A stretch of DNA of 64,000 bases, taken from positions 6,205,001 through 6,269,000 of the forward strand of contig OX419755.1 in assembly GCA_948567375.1 (NCBI GenBank). Reading direction: 5' to 3'. Below, piece by piece: positions 23,903 to 35,818 of this stretch. Position numbers and translations under genes: made by a program. Origin of the DNA: Lunularia cruciata. Lineage: Eukaryota > Streptophyta > Marchantiopsida > Lunulariales > Lunulariaceae. The notes below the pieces were generated by a model. It did not search any database, was not told the DNA's origin, and worked only from the letters and a program-made list of their open reading frames with translations. Within the stretch, counting starts at the first letter, position 1. The number at the start of each line of letters is the position of its first letter.

Positions 23903-24490
23903 TGAAATACCATTAGCTAGACATATTATCTAAAGTTTAAATTTGGCTTGGTAATATTTGGAAGGGATGTTATATATGATGTACTAAGTAGATCAAATAG
24001 ATGTGTCACCAAAAGAGTACTTCTACTAATAGAGCAAGAGCCAAAAACACCCTAACAATTCTAGAGTCAATTTTAGAGGTCTAAATAAATCAAATAGCCT
24101 CAAAAATGGAAAAAATCCATCCTCCAAGGTAAAAAGCTTGCCTTCTTCCCTCCTCTACTATTTTTCTTATCAAGATCTTTCCAATGGTACCTCATCCATG
24201 TGATACTAAGCTTTCTACAAGAAGATTCCCTCTAGTCAAACTTTTTTGACCAACTAAATAGGAAAAAAATTGACATGTCACCCATCCATGCAACTAATCT
24301 AAGTGTGGAGCTTGCTGACATGTCACCAATCCATGTATATGGTCCAAGGATGGAGTTTCTTTTGAGGGAATCCTCTTTGCCATATAACAAAGACAAGGTG
24401 CTCTTTGAGGCATTGGAGTATTGAGTGTGAAGCTTTATGTTTCTTCTTGTGTGTTTCTCTTGAGGGTTCTCATTTCCTTGGAATATTACA
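23903..24490 (+). mobile_element. Solo LTR D2 of the chromovirus family
   Basis: A 588-bp unit flanked by ATATG at 23898-23902 and 24491-24495, a perfect 5-bp target duplication. It is the reverse complement of D1, D3 and D4. It starts TGAAATACCATTAGCTAG (family TGTAATACCAATAGCTAG) and ends GGAATATTACA. The TATA-like box is CATATAACAAAG near 24388. Like D1 it lacks the ~165-bp internal duplication. Confidence 0.9.
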
Positions 24491-24599
24491 ATATGAGAAC
24501 CAATCTCCAACCTGAGAGGAGAGAAAGAGATCTCCTATCCATTTCCATCCTATAGGTTATTTTGATGAACAACTTGAGGACCCATCTTACTAGCTAAGT

Positions 24600-25990
24600 A
24601 TAGAGATGTTTATGACCAATATGCAATGACTGACCTTTTGTGTCAATGGACAAAGAATTGGATGCATCTAATATTGCAAAAAAAAGGAAGATGAGTTTAA
24701 AAAAGAAATGGCCACTACCTACCAAGAAGTTGTGCACCAACACTCAAGTGATTAATGTGTCCTCATCAAAAGGAAAGGTAGAGGATGATAAGGACAAGGA
24801 AAAAGACAATCAAGGGTCCTTCATCTTTCAAGCTTCACCCGCTGCCTCAAGAGACAAAGAAGAAGAGGACCATTAGGAAGATGCATAATATATCCCAAAA
24901 TTGCAAGACCAAGAATTAGAAGAGTACCTGCATGACATGAAGATGATATGGCCAAGGAGTACACACACCAAAACAAGCATTCTTCAGTCCCATAAAAGAA
25001 GAAGAAGCCCCAATTGAGGACAAAGATTGCACCAAGTACTCAAGTGCCCAAGAACTTTGGCCCAAAGTTCCTATCGGTGCCAAAGTCCTACAACAAGAAT
25101 ATGATCAAATCACCGAGTATGCAAACGGAGGAGGATGTTGACATTGAGGCCAATATTCCTGATCTTGCACTAGGGGTGCAAACTAAGATAGAAGATAGAT
25201 CAAGACCTTGAGTGCTAGTGCAATTTCAAGAGAGCACAAACTTCATCATACATCTAGTTAGTGTTGCACTACAACTGATAGAGACCCTCCTACCCCAATA
25301 CAAGACCAAATTCTTTACATTAAGGATTACACCACACTTGTTTGATACATGCACAAGCAAGTCTACACTTGGATGGCCAAAGAAGCCCTAGTGAAAGAAG
25401 AAGCAACCAAGGCCAAAGATTTGCACAATGAAGAGGCAAGCAAGGTTAACATGTTGGTGCAAGAAAACTACACAATCAAGAAGTACAATGCAACTTTGGA
25501 GACCAATCATGTTCAACAAGTCAAAGAGAACTAGGAGATGTAAGGTGAGTTGTTTGGAATCCAACTTGAGCATAAACAACACCAAAAAGAAGTCAAAGAG
25601 CAATTTTATGGCAAGTGCAACAGTTGGAGAGCACTCAGAATGAACCAAAGGAAGGCCATGATAAGATAAACACCTTAAAATTTCAAATGCAAAGGTGCCA
25701 AAAGAAGATGGTTCTTTAATTGGATCACATGATCAAGGAATTGGAAAAAGAGTTGGACAAGCAAGCAACAACATTGCAAGTGGAATGGGATACTCAAACC
25801 CAATAGATGAGGAAGACAAATGCCAAAAAATTCATCAATTGGAGGAGGCCAATAATTTATTCATCAAGAAGCTAAAGGAAGAAGTGCAACTTAGAGCACT
25901 GCAAAAAAAATGGCATGAACTGAAGTTTCAAATTTAGAAGCTAGAGAGCAATGCCTACAAGGAGGAGGAAATGAACCTTCTATCCTTGTG
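24600..25990 (+). pseudogene. Decayed coiled-coil gene relic
   Basis: Successive plus-strand segments look coding but are broken. 24640-24876 is Lys-rich then Glu/Asp-rich (begins LDKELDASNIAKKRKMSLKK-like). 25014-25211 follows. 25349-25534 (begins MHKQVYTWMAKEALVKEEAT) is a helical charged stretch. 25695-25937 ends LKEEVQLRALQKKWHELKF. Stops and frame changes occur throughout. It resembles the relics at 20630-22757 and 50770-53285 in composition. No domain is recognised. Confidence 0.4.
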
Positions 25991-28084
25991 ATTAAGGGAG
26001 CATGTTGATAAGAAGTCATAGAAACTTGCCACATCTATATGTATAGATATCCAAATACTAAGCACAAACTAACCAATTAGTTAGATACTTAAGAGGCAAA
26101 CATAGTCTAACTCTCCCCAAAAGTTTTAGCCAAATGCATTCCACTTAGAGGAAGTCCTTCAAAGACCTCATATTTTGAGTAAATAGCCAAATATTTAGAG
26201 TTGTATATTTCTATCCACACTCAAAATTTTACATACTTCACCCAATGCACTTAGAATTGTATAGGACTTTGGAGTTGTATGCCCAAAGGTTTTAGCTTAA
26301 AATTATATTCAAGCAGGGAAGATTTGATAACTTCTCTGAAACATGTTAAGTGCCTAATGATTTTGCAAGTGATTAGGATAAGATATGATTAGGACCTTAA
26401 TTTAGTGATGTATAGTGTAGTTTAGGATTTTTAAAGATTCACTTGGGATCTTGATCCCTTTGGTTGAAAGCCATAAAAAATACCTAAATGTTGAGGACCA
26501 AAGGCACTTTGTTCTTTTCTTTCATACTTCTGCTACAAGTTAAGGGGTACTCTAAATTCTTTTCAAGTTCTACCTCTTCATTTTATATGTTGTCAAATGT
26601 CTAGTAGGTGTAAAGGTGCGAAATTTCATAGTAAGATCCTTAGCATGTGGTAAAGAGTTGGTACTTGCCTTTGATTGAGGTGTGCACTAAAGGATCCAAT
26701 GGAGTGAACCTGTGCAAGGAGTGGATTAGGAACTCACCTTATAGGTAGTACTAAAGAATCAAAAAATCAAGACATTTGGCCAACATGAAGTGTGCCATAT
26801 AAGTTGCACCTTTTGGGAGGATGGAGTGCACTTGGAGTAATGACATTGGGATGGAGTGAATTGAAGCATCACCTTCAAGAGCAATCTTGAATAATATTTG
26901 TAGTGAAAGTGATTAGAGTTTTTTTTTTCTCTATAGTACACTATAGAAGTTGACACTGCACTCTTCTAGAGTGGTTCTCAAACTCTTCAACTATTATTGA
27001 CGATGGAAGTTCTCCAAGTGAAATGCCAACCCATAGCCTTTGCATTGCCTTATTTAGTAGAGTACTTAAGAGGAATTGACAATTAGTACTTTTGGTTTCC
27101 TTGCCCATAGAAATTTTTTGTTTGTAGCCAAATAGCCTGTCATGCATACAAAATTTCACATGAGATTCCTATGATTGCCAATTCTTGGTATTGATACTTG
27201 CTTCCATCAAGAAAGAACATTCACATCTTCAAACAAAGGTCGCAATCTCATTGACTTGGAAGAGCTTTGGATCCAATCATTCCTCACTCCAATGGTGTTA
27301 TCACTATCATATTGCTCCCTTTGAGTGAACAAGGTCTTCTTCAGAATGTGACCTCTCATTACAAGTGAACCATACTCCAATCCTTCAAATTGAGGCCTTT
27401 ATATACTTTGTTCTGAGTGACGCTTTCATTTATCACCCATTTATCACTTCTACTTATTTCAAGAGAGGACTCCCTTGATTTTTTGGAGTGAATCCAATTA
27501 TTCTTGTTATAGGGAGATGCCTCCATGAATAACCTCAATTGCTCCTATTTACCCTTTTTCCTTGCCTTTCTATCTATAAAATAAAGAGAGACCAAAAACA
27601 TAAATATTCAAAAATGAGTGCACCATATCTCTCCTAACTCAACCCAAGTACTCTTAACATCTCTATATCAATAGTAAACTAGGTTCAATATAACTCTTCC
27701 TAACAACCATAGGCCTCGACCATCATCTCTTGAAAGTCATATTTATGTCTTATTTAGCCAATCTCTTCACTCTTGCTCTCTTATCCCTAGTAAAGGTTGC
27801 ATGTGACTCCTCTTACTCTACCAAAGCATGCTCTCAGGCAAGAAGAATGCACTCTCACTTTGATGTGTCATGCTCCATTTCATTGAGTAGTTGCTCTCTC
27901 TTTGATATTTCCTACTTTATAGGCTCTCTCTCTTAATAAGTTGAGGCTCCTTACCTCTAAAGTCAGCCTCTTGTGCACAATCCTCCAAGATCCTATCCAA
28001 CCTATCTAGAGACCTAGTTGGGTAAACTCTAAAATCAACATTTCTCTCTATATGAAGTCTCTAAATCTCTCTCAACACCCTAGC
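25991..28084. other. Unassigned AT-rich sequence
   Basis: Nothing recognisable. Open frames are short (60-70 codons) and lack motifs. No terminal repeat or target duplication was found. Confidence 0.5.
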
Positions 28085-28325
28085 TCAAGGATGCTAGATG
28101 TTGAGCTCTCTCTACCACAATGGATAGTATGATAGGGAGTAAGGAGTACCATCAACTTTGGATGAATGTGGTCAACCTGAATATAATTACCTCCCACCTT
28201 ATCAAATGCTTGGCTTGATGATGCTAGATGTTATGCTCTCTTTAACACCATAAGTAGTATGATAGGCTCAAGGTGAATAAGGTCAACATGTATATAGTCA
28301 ACTCCCACTCCATCAAATGCATGAT
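28085..28325. repeat. Tandem duplication, two units of about 110-130 bp
   Basis: Units begin GATGCTAGATGTTGAGCTCTC near 28092 and GATGCTAGATGTTATGCTCTC near 28219. They share AGTATGATAGG, GGTCAAC.TG.ATATA and CTCCCAC...ATCAAATGC blocks. The second unit has lost about 20 bp in the middle. Confidence 0.8.
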
Positions 28326-30210
28326 GACTTATGCAAAAGTAATGTTCAATATCAAACCACTATACATGAAAAAACTATAAGAATTATGAAGAAATATAAA
28401 AAGCACATTAATTAAATAATCCAATAGTGTATACCAAATAGAAAATTTTTTTAAAGATTTCCTTGATCTATTTGCACTCACCCTCCTTTCTATGATTTTC
28501 CTCATCTCTTGCCTCCTTTTGTCCTTCCTTCTTTGCATCATGGACAAAGATATCCTCATTCTCCCCATTGCTCTTGTAAGATACCTCACTCTCACCAATA
28601 TACCCACTTTCTACATATAGATGAATGAGAATCTGCCCAAGGAAGGAAACCTTCTAACATCTCCTATCTAGAAGTTGAAGTTGTCTTTACCCACCACTAA
28701 CTCAACCTCATTAGTGGTCATCACCAACTCCACACAATCATAATCTTCTTGGCTTGTTCTTGTTCTCTAAATCTTTAGCTTTGTTGTCAAGATAACTTAC
28801 CCATGCACTACCTTGCTTCCAAGATGGAATGAAAAGTGCACATATCATTTGATAAAAGTGCCAAAATGCAATATACATGTATTTTTTGGCTACATATCTC
28901 CTAGAAATATTCCCCTAATAGGAAACCAATCTTAGAAACCCATATAAGAAAAAAAACTTCTCTTGGGCATCTGACCTCTCTCCAATGCAAGCGCCTCCTT
29001 GATATCTATCAAAGTGAGAGTGAATTGTTTCTCATGCACTCTCCCAATTTGAGTCTCCTTGTTCCAAGTCTTGTAGAAGTCAATGCATGTTGAAATGTGG
29101 AAAATCAATAAAGAACTCATGTCAAAACATAGTATGCATTGGTTTTCACTCATATGTGTTGACTAACTCTAAGATTGTGCTCATTTGCAATAGGTTGTGC
29201 TTGTAACACGCTAAGAATCTATTTTCTATGCTAGGTTGTGCTCATTTGTGCTGACTAAAAGCCACCAATGTTGGGTTCTAATCATCTATAATGGTGTTAG
29301 TAAGTATGCACCAAAGGTACATGGTTTGACTAAGCGGCAATAGGTTCAAATATTTTGAACCAAACTAACTAGCATTAAATCAAAATTCTTGCAAGCAATT
29401 AAAATAAACTTTGATATTAGCCTTGAACTAACATCCGGTTTAGGATATGCAATCCCTATAGCAATCTTCAAACCCATCAAATCCAAGTTCACCTCTTTGA
29501 TATTTTGTACCAAATTTCTCACTTGTTCCTTATCTAGGACACATAATCAAATGTACGTTATGTTATAAAACATGGTAAGAAAGTTGATGAGCTAATCACT
29601 TTAATGGAAGGTTTATATATTTTCTTCATCTATTAGTCATTTGTAATGTGTATTTCTCTTTGCTCCTCTTCTTCACTCATCTCTAAATCACTCTTGACTT
29701 TGAATCACCCTTCTCAAATTTCATATGAATCATCCTTAAATTTCTTGAATTTGTATTCTCTACTCCTCTCTCCTAACATCAAATCTTCCCTCTCAAATCA
29801 CTTTATCCTAAACATGTCAACTTCAAATTTGGTCCTTGATTCTCAATTGATCCTTTTAAAAATCAAAACACTTGAATCTCTCAATTTCCTTCCATATTTC
29901 TTCCCTCCAAAATTTGAGTTCAACACTTCTCACTTCTTCTCAATTTCTCCCCTATCAGATTCTCACCAAGTTCCAAAAATCTCTCTACCACAAAATCCTC
30001 TCATAGAAAACTAGACCATAGGTTCCAAAATCTCCCTCCTACTTTCTCCCACAAAAATCTGTTATAGAAAATTGGACTACAAAAGATAGTTGATCTAAAC
30101 TGATTTTATACTTTTTAGAGAGTGGACCTTTTCACACTTGCACAAACATTGAAATTCAAAATTGACTGAATTGACAATGATGTGAAACTAACACTCCAAC
30201 CTGATCCTAG
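28326..30210. other. Unassigned sequence with a pyrimidine-rich tract
   Basis: No gene is recognised. From about 29640 to 30060 the plus strand is strongly T/C-rich, which keeps a 122-codon frame (29646-30014) open with a Ser/Leu/Phe-rich product; this looks compositional. The sequence ends at the CCTAG target site of solo LTR B2. Confidence 0.5.
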
Positions 30211-31869
30211 TGTAGCAACCTAGAAAATATCACTTTTGCGATAATCAGGTAAGTAAAGTTTGCTCTCGTAGAGATACAATTTAGAATTGGTCAAATACAA
30301 AACAAAGTAACAATGTAGTTCTTCTTGATTGTGTCTTTAATCTCTCAGGTAGAAACTACACCTAGAAGACAGTAACAAGCATTGCTCACAATCTCATCAC
30401 AACAATTTGTCAACCATAATCACAAATCTTTTAAATCTTTACAAACAAACCGGATTGTGATGATTGAGTCTCTCCCAAAAATGGCTACTTCACTACAAAA
30501 CAACATCACCTCAAAATTGTGTTCCACCTCTCTATTGAAGGCCCAACACCCTTGATCAAAATTGCTTCACATCAACCTTGCATTGCACTCATAAATGCAA
30601 AATACTACCAACACTACAATTCCTCTAAAATCTATCAAGGTATTGCTCCGGTTTCACTTCACTCAATATCAAACATAAAAAATGAAAATCAAGGTTATAG
30701 AATCCAACATCCAAAACGCACATTGCCTTCCACTTTGAAATTCTCCACACACTCACAAACACAGAAACACTGAATTGATACTTGGAATTAAGCTCAAGCA
30801 ACAAGCACTGAAATCAACACTTTGCTTTATCTATCTCCAAAAATTTGGAATACTGAACAACATAACACTATGAATGCCTCCTTTAAATAGTAGAGCAATC
30901 AATAGCTGCTAACACCTATATTGTTCTACAAAAACTCTACAAACTTGCATATCCAAAATGACAATGCATCTCTTCATATGTGCCTCTTCAAATCTCAAAA
31001 TTGTTATTACTCCAATCCAATGTCCATCTCTTCTTTTGCTTCAAACCAGATGATCTTTCTATCACTTCTCTATCTTTGGGTCTACCTAATTCTACTCCTA
31101 ACTCTTCTATTTCTACTATTTCTTCACTATGAACTACAATTGCATTGGTGGGTAACTTATCTAACTCTTTATCTCCAGACCCACTCTTCTTTAATCTCTA
31201 AGGTAATTGATCCAAAGACACCTACTGTTTGATCTTGCACTTCTGGTTCATTCACTATAGCTATTTTCTCTTAATATTTTATCCTATCTTCAATTATGAC
31301 TTAAATTAAAGTCATGGGTATCCTAACTATCTCTTCTTTCTCTGTCTTACCTACTTTGGATGCTTTAGATATTTGACCCAAAGATTCCTACATTTGATGT
31401 CTAACTACCTTGGATTGGATCACCTTTTTTCTGAAGCAAAGTCTTTAAACCCAAAGTAGTGTAAACCCAAAGTGGTACAAACCCAAAGACACCAACCCGA
31501 AGTCTTTCAATTACTCTAAACATATGTTGTATAAACATCAAATGCTTGTAATTTTTGCTATAGACCTCTAAAATTTATGATTTTGGTGGCAACATAAAGC
31601 CCTAGAAGAGACGCTTCTAACGAGATATAGCAAGCACAATTTGGTCATGTATTCAATGAGATACAGCCCCTGCATTAATCTTGACCTACAACTTCCATTC
31701 CTCCTTTGGGTATGCCCTCTTTCAGTCCGATCTGAGTCCTTCCTCTGACACAAAGTCAACTTTTTTGGGTCAAATCAAGCTTCTCATCATTTCTTCGTCA
31801 TTTGGATTCAATTCCAGGAATGCACTTCTTCTTTAAAACTCGTCCAAAATGAAAAATGTGTGTACCACA
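30211..31869 (-). mobile_element. Solo LTR B2
   Basis: A 1659-bp unit flanked by CCTAG at 30206-30210 and 31870-31874, a perfect 5-bp target duplication. It is the reverse complement of B1. On the minus strand it starts TGTGGTACACACATTTTTC and ends GTTGCTACA. The TATA-like box TATTTAAA is at 30882-30889 (minus). The shared CGCAAAAGTGATATTTT block lies near the 3' end. A cluster of AAACCCAAAG motifs (plus strand) at about 31447-31500 matches the CTTTGGGT cluster of B1. It is roughly 240 bp shorter than B1 and clearly diverged. The ORFs inside are compositional. Confidence 0.9.
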
Positions 31870-32503
31870 CCTAGCCAAACATCCAATTACCCTCTCATGT
31901 GTTGCACCAACAAATAACCACAAACACCCACCACTACTTATGAGCACATACTAGCATATACAACCACTTCTCATTGGATGCTAGCATGCACAAGCACAAA
32001 ATTCCCAAGACACAAGGTCCAAGGTCATACAAGTACATATTAATGGCTATGAGCCCATAACAAGTGTATATGAGCACATACTAACAATGATTTCCAAAAC
32101 CAACATGCATATATTTGCAAAATATACCTAGAACACATAAGAGTACAAAATGAAAAGCCCCTATGTATATATTTGAGAAATTTATAAAAAACAAACAATT
32201 GCACAATATGCAAAACTCATACTATTAATATTTTATTCTATTAGAAGATTGAGTAGTCCACCACATTATAAATTGTGAGCAAGAAAATTTTGCATGACCC
32301 CATTTCTAATTTCTTGTCTACTTAGCTGAAGTCCATTTATTAATACTTCTCCCTTCTATATCTATTTTTTCAAAATGAAGTCCCTATCCTATCCTACCCA
32401 TATGTTGGTCAATTACTTATTACAAAAAAGGCGACCGCGTAGGAAAAATGAAGGATGGGAAGACCCCATCAAGCCGTACAAGGGAGAGATAAAAAACATA
32501 ACA

Positions 32504-32518
32504 TGGGGCTAAGCCCCA
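32504..32518. repeat. Perfect short inverted repeat
   Basis: TGGGGCT, one base, AGCCCCA: 7-bp arms in an otherwise AT-rich region. It lies in a locally GC-richer block (32430-32560). No T-run follows, so it is not called a terminator. Confidence 0.7.
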
Positions 32519-32547
32519 ATAGAGTCTGTATGAGAAATCTGCCCTAC

Positions 32548-32626
32548 CGCACCTATTTACTTATTATGCACCGCACCTATCTCAATTACTTACTACCGCA
32601 CCTATTTCAATTACTAATTATGCATA
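32548..32626. repeat. Three copies of an ACCGCACCTAT motif
   Basis: ACCGCACCTAT recurs three times at spacings of about 25-30 bp, each followed by an A/T-rich TTACTTATTATGC- or CAATTACTTA-like stretch. It is a small degenerate direct repeat with no known function. Confidence 0.7.
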
Positions 32627-34267
32627 TACTAATCCACTTCAAGAGGTACAAATTTCTACTAGGTTCCTTGAGTTGAACTCTTAACTCTCTTAGTGAGTGC
32701 TATCAAGCTTTTAACACTCCTATGCAATGCTCATTTAGTACTCAGATCCTAGTCACACATTGGTTGAAAAGATGTGTATCCTCTATTCTTGCTTGCTTGA
32801 AAGAGAGTACAAGGTTACTCATAGGAACATATCTGGAATTTCCAAGGAGATATTCACTAGCCCCAAAAAAATGACTTGCTCCTCAATGATTCAAGTCATC
32901 CCATATTGAGGATTTCTTCTAGCAAGTCATGTCATGATATGACCCACACATTTTTACAATCAATCACAAGAGCATCAAACCATGAGCACCAAAATATATA
33001 GTCAAATTATAGGAACACCAAACCATGAGCACCAAAAACTACAATCAATTACTAGAACACATATTTCCTACCTCTAGTTAAGCATATAATCCTTCTTCTA
33101 ACTTGACTGTTAATTGAATAAGAACCTTTACTATCTTACCTCCTCACATAGAGCAATTAATATAGCTGTCATTACTTGATCATTGAATTTGATTGTGGAC
33201 CCAACCTTAATACTCCATTAATTTAAACCTTCTACCATACATGCTCCATTCCCATGGTGACCAAATCTATCAAGTGCTAGGGCCAATTGGATCCATACCA
33301 TTATTTGCATTCTCTAATGCTTCTTTCTAAAGATTTGAATGTCGTTAATCAAATCAAACAAAGTAAAAAAGGAGATGATATCCATTTGAGTAAGTTTTCT
33401 AAAGACTTTGGGATTTAAATATCTAAATATGATGTGATAAAATCAATACTTCATGGAGCATAGACTCTTGGCACTAGATACCTTTGGACATGCACTAACT
33501 CCTACCAGCTCAATAAGAGGTGCATAATGTCTTCCTCAAGATCAATGTTCCATCCATCCAAATCTATGCTCTCATTTTCTTCTAATTCAACTCTGATTTT
33601 CCATTTGAACAATTTGCCTATTCTTTTAGTGAATGGGCTTTCCTTTGGGCTTGTCCTTGAATGGAACATTATTACTTGCTTGGGCTTGGGAAACTCATCT
33701 AGGGAGTAGGAGTGGCTTTTTTCTACCAAGCTCCATGTGATTAACACCTCCAAACACCTCTTGATCTAACAAATGTCATATCTTAGACATATCACCTCAA
33801 AAAAAATCAATTGCAACACTTCTTAAATGATAAGCAAGAGACTAACATAAGAAGAGGGATGTCATTGGCACTCTAAACTCTGAAATGTGCAAACAAATGA
33901 TTATTGTGACAACCTAGTCTTACTATACTCATAGTATGATTGGTAAGAATAGGTTGTTCCTATGAGGATATGATTTGGAAATGGTTAGGCATGAAGGGAA
34001 AAGTGTCACTTTGTCACAAGCTGTATATTTTTGCTTCTTTATCTTCTTGGGTAGGACAATTTCCACAAGAGGGTAATGCATCTCATCATGGTGCAATACA
34101 AAAAAGAAACTCAAACAATCAAATCACATTTACAAAGATACCTTATAAGATATAGCTAAGATACCTTGTCAATTTGGCTCTTGAAGATGATGGTTCAGTT
34201 TATATTGAAGGTCATTGGCCTCAAAGGTTTGTACCTCTGCAATTACCTATATCATGTATACATGTCC

Positions 34268-34959
34268 TGTAACACCCATTTGTGCATGTGTGTGGTATTG
34301 TGATATTTAGCTTGGTATTACAAGTACATAAGAGATATTATTTATATAGAGATAAAGGATGGTTCTATATTAGTCATGGTTAGCTAAAGTTAGTCATAGC
34401 TAAGATAGACGGGACCTTACTTTAGAGGAAGTAGAAAAGATTAGCACCAATATTTTGGATTTTAGTGTGTTGACTTGGTATTATTCCTAGGTGTTTGGTT
34501 TTGAGGAAAGAGTTGAGAACTCTTGGGCCCGCAAGCCTTTCTGTTTTGGATTCTTCTTTAGTTCAAGGATAGCCCATGTGAAGGAATCCTTGACTTAGTG
34601 GTTGGGTCAAGATAAGACCACATGCTTAGGGGAATATGCCCATGTGAATGGATATTCCTTTCTACTTTTTGACTTTACTTGACTTTTAGTCTAGTAACTT
34701 GAGTTACTACGGTAATTAGTAACTTTGGTACATAACTATTTCACAAATATATAAACAAGGGGTGAGGAGGTACTCATCATCCTTTCATTTGCAACTATCT
34801 CTCTCTCATTGAGTTCTCTAGTGATCAATGTCTTGAGTCTTGGAGTGTTAGCCTTGGAGGAGTATGATGGAGTTTGGGTTCCTTGCCTTCTTAGTCCATG
34901 GTGTGCTACTATAATAGCCATCAGAGGTTCATCCTGAGTGAGAGACAGGCTAGCTCACA
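34268..34959 (+). repeat. A2 5' LTR
   Basis: 692 bp, TGTAACACCC...CTAGCTCACA. A TATATAAA box at 34748-34755 is the likely core promoter, so U3 takes about two thirds of the LTR and R plus U5 the last ~180 bp. The antisense frame 34736-34921 (61 codons) is the shared LTR-antisense ORF. Confidence 0.95.
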
Positions 34960-34963
34960 TTTT

Positions 34964-34980
34964 TGGTTCCGTTGCTGGGA
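34964..34980 (+). other. A2 primer binding site
   Basis: TGGTTCCGTTGCTGGGA, four bases after the LTR end. It resembles the tRNA-Asp-type site TGGCGCCGTTGCCGGGGA known from Athila-like elements. The exact tRNA cannot be fixed by eye. Confidence 0.75.
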
Positions 34981-35000
34981 CCTCTCTAGAAGGCAAGATA

Positions 35001-35171
35001 ATGTTCCGCGTTCAATTCTACATTAGGCAGAAGGAGGCTATGAGAGCTCACTTGGAGAGAACATTAGGAGAGGAGAGGGCTGAACTTATGATAGAGAACC
35101 AAGATCCATTTGTATACCCTGTAGTTCATTATGATGTCTTTGAGGTGATTTTTTACATCTTGTACACATGA
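35001..35171 (+). CDS. A2 leader small ORF, 56 codons
   Basis: The first ATG downstream of the primer site (MFRVQFYIRQKEAMRAHL), ending ...VIFYILYT. It has the same length and boundaries as in A1, A3 and A4. The frame has no stop back to 34938 inside the LTR, so it straddles the LTR and primer site. No domain recognised. Confidence 0.4.
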   Translation: MFRVQFYIRQKEAMRAHLERTLGEERAELMIENQDPFVYPVVHYDVFEVIFYILYT

Positions 35172-35818
35172 GAGGAATTGGAGAGATTGTGTGAGGTGGA
35201 TTGCAGATTTTGGGGATTAAGGTGATTTTGGGCAAAATCTCAAGTTTGAGATCTGGACTTGAGATTTCTACACATGATAGCTTGGGTTATCTTTCAGTTA
35301 GTACACTTAAAATTATTGTGAGAGCTTCTATGTGCACTAGGCTAGAGTTTTTGAAAGTTGATAGGGTAAAGTGCTCCCGCAACTGCATGCTCTCTGGAAA
35401 ATTGTACTGAGTTTTCCATTTCTTCAATTTTCAATGAATTGTCCTGAAACATTCCAAGAAAATTTATTTTATTGTATCCTACCTGATGCTACAAAAATTA
35501 GAGAGAGATCATTCTTGCGCAGGGAGTAATAAGTTTTTGAAGTGAAGGGGGTGGTTTTGAGACCAAATCTGAAATATGTGTGCTGAATAGAAAGGTGTCT
35601 AGGCCAAATGGCTCAATGAAAAGATTTGAAATTTTGCAGGGAGAGATGACCTAGAGTTGTGATCAAGTGTGCAAAATTTCAGAGGATTGTAACATACTGG
35701 CTGGGAGATTTGAGTGACATTGTGAGGAAAAGTCAATTCTGTAGAGTGGAGATCTCATGCATGAGAAGTTTGAGATCAACAAAAAGCATGTTTGAGTGTT
35801 TAGATTCATCTTGGGAAC
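35172..35818 (+). other. A2 untranslated leader between small ORF and ORF1
   Basis: About 650 bp shared with A1, A3 and A4. It contains further open stretches (for example 35201-35410 and 35659-35874) without ATG starts or known motifs. It may hold packaging or translation-control sequence. Confidence 0.5.

Larger units (their letters stand above)
31870..34267. other. Unassigned sequence up to the A2 insertion site
   Basis: No intact gene is seen. Two small structures are listed separately (palindrome and ACCGCACCTAT repeats). Near 34190-34250 the plus strand reads a coding-like EDDGSVYIEGHWPQRFVPL stretch that has no continuation I can confirm on either side of the A2 insertion. Confidence 0.45.

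Noticed and set aside
29646-30014. 122-codon ORF as a gene
   Set aside because: The stretch is strongly pyrimidine-rich, which suppresses stops; the product is low-complexity Ser/Leu/Phe.
32504-32518. Palindrome as a transcription terminator
   Set aside because: Arms are only 7 bp with no following T-run, and such terminators are not expected in a plant nuclear locus.
34190-34260. Possible host gene exon (GHWPQRFVPL) at the A2 insertion site
   Set aside because: Only about 20 codons look coding, the frame does not continue convincingly across the insertion, and no splice context could be confirmed.
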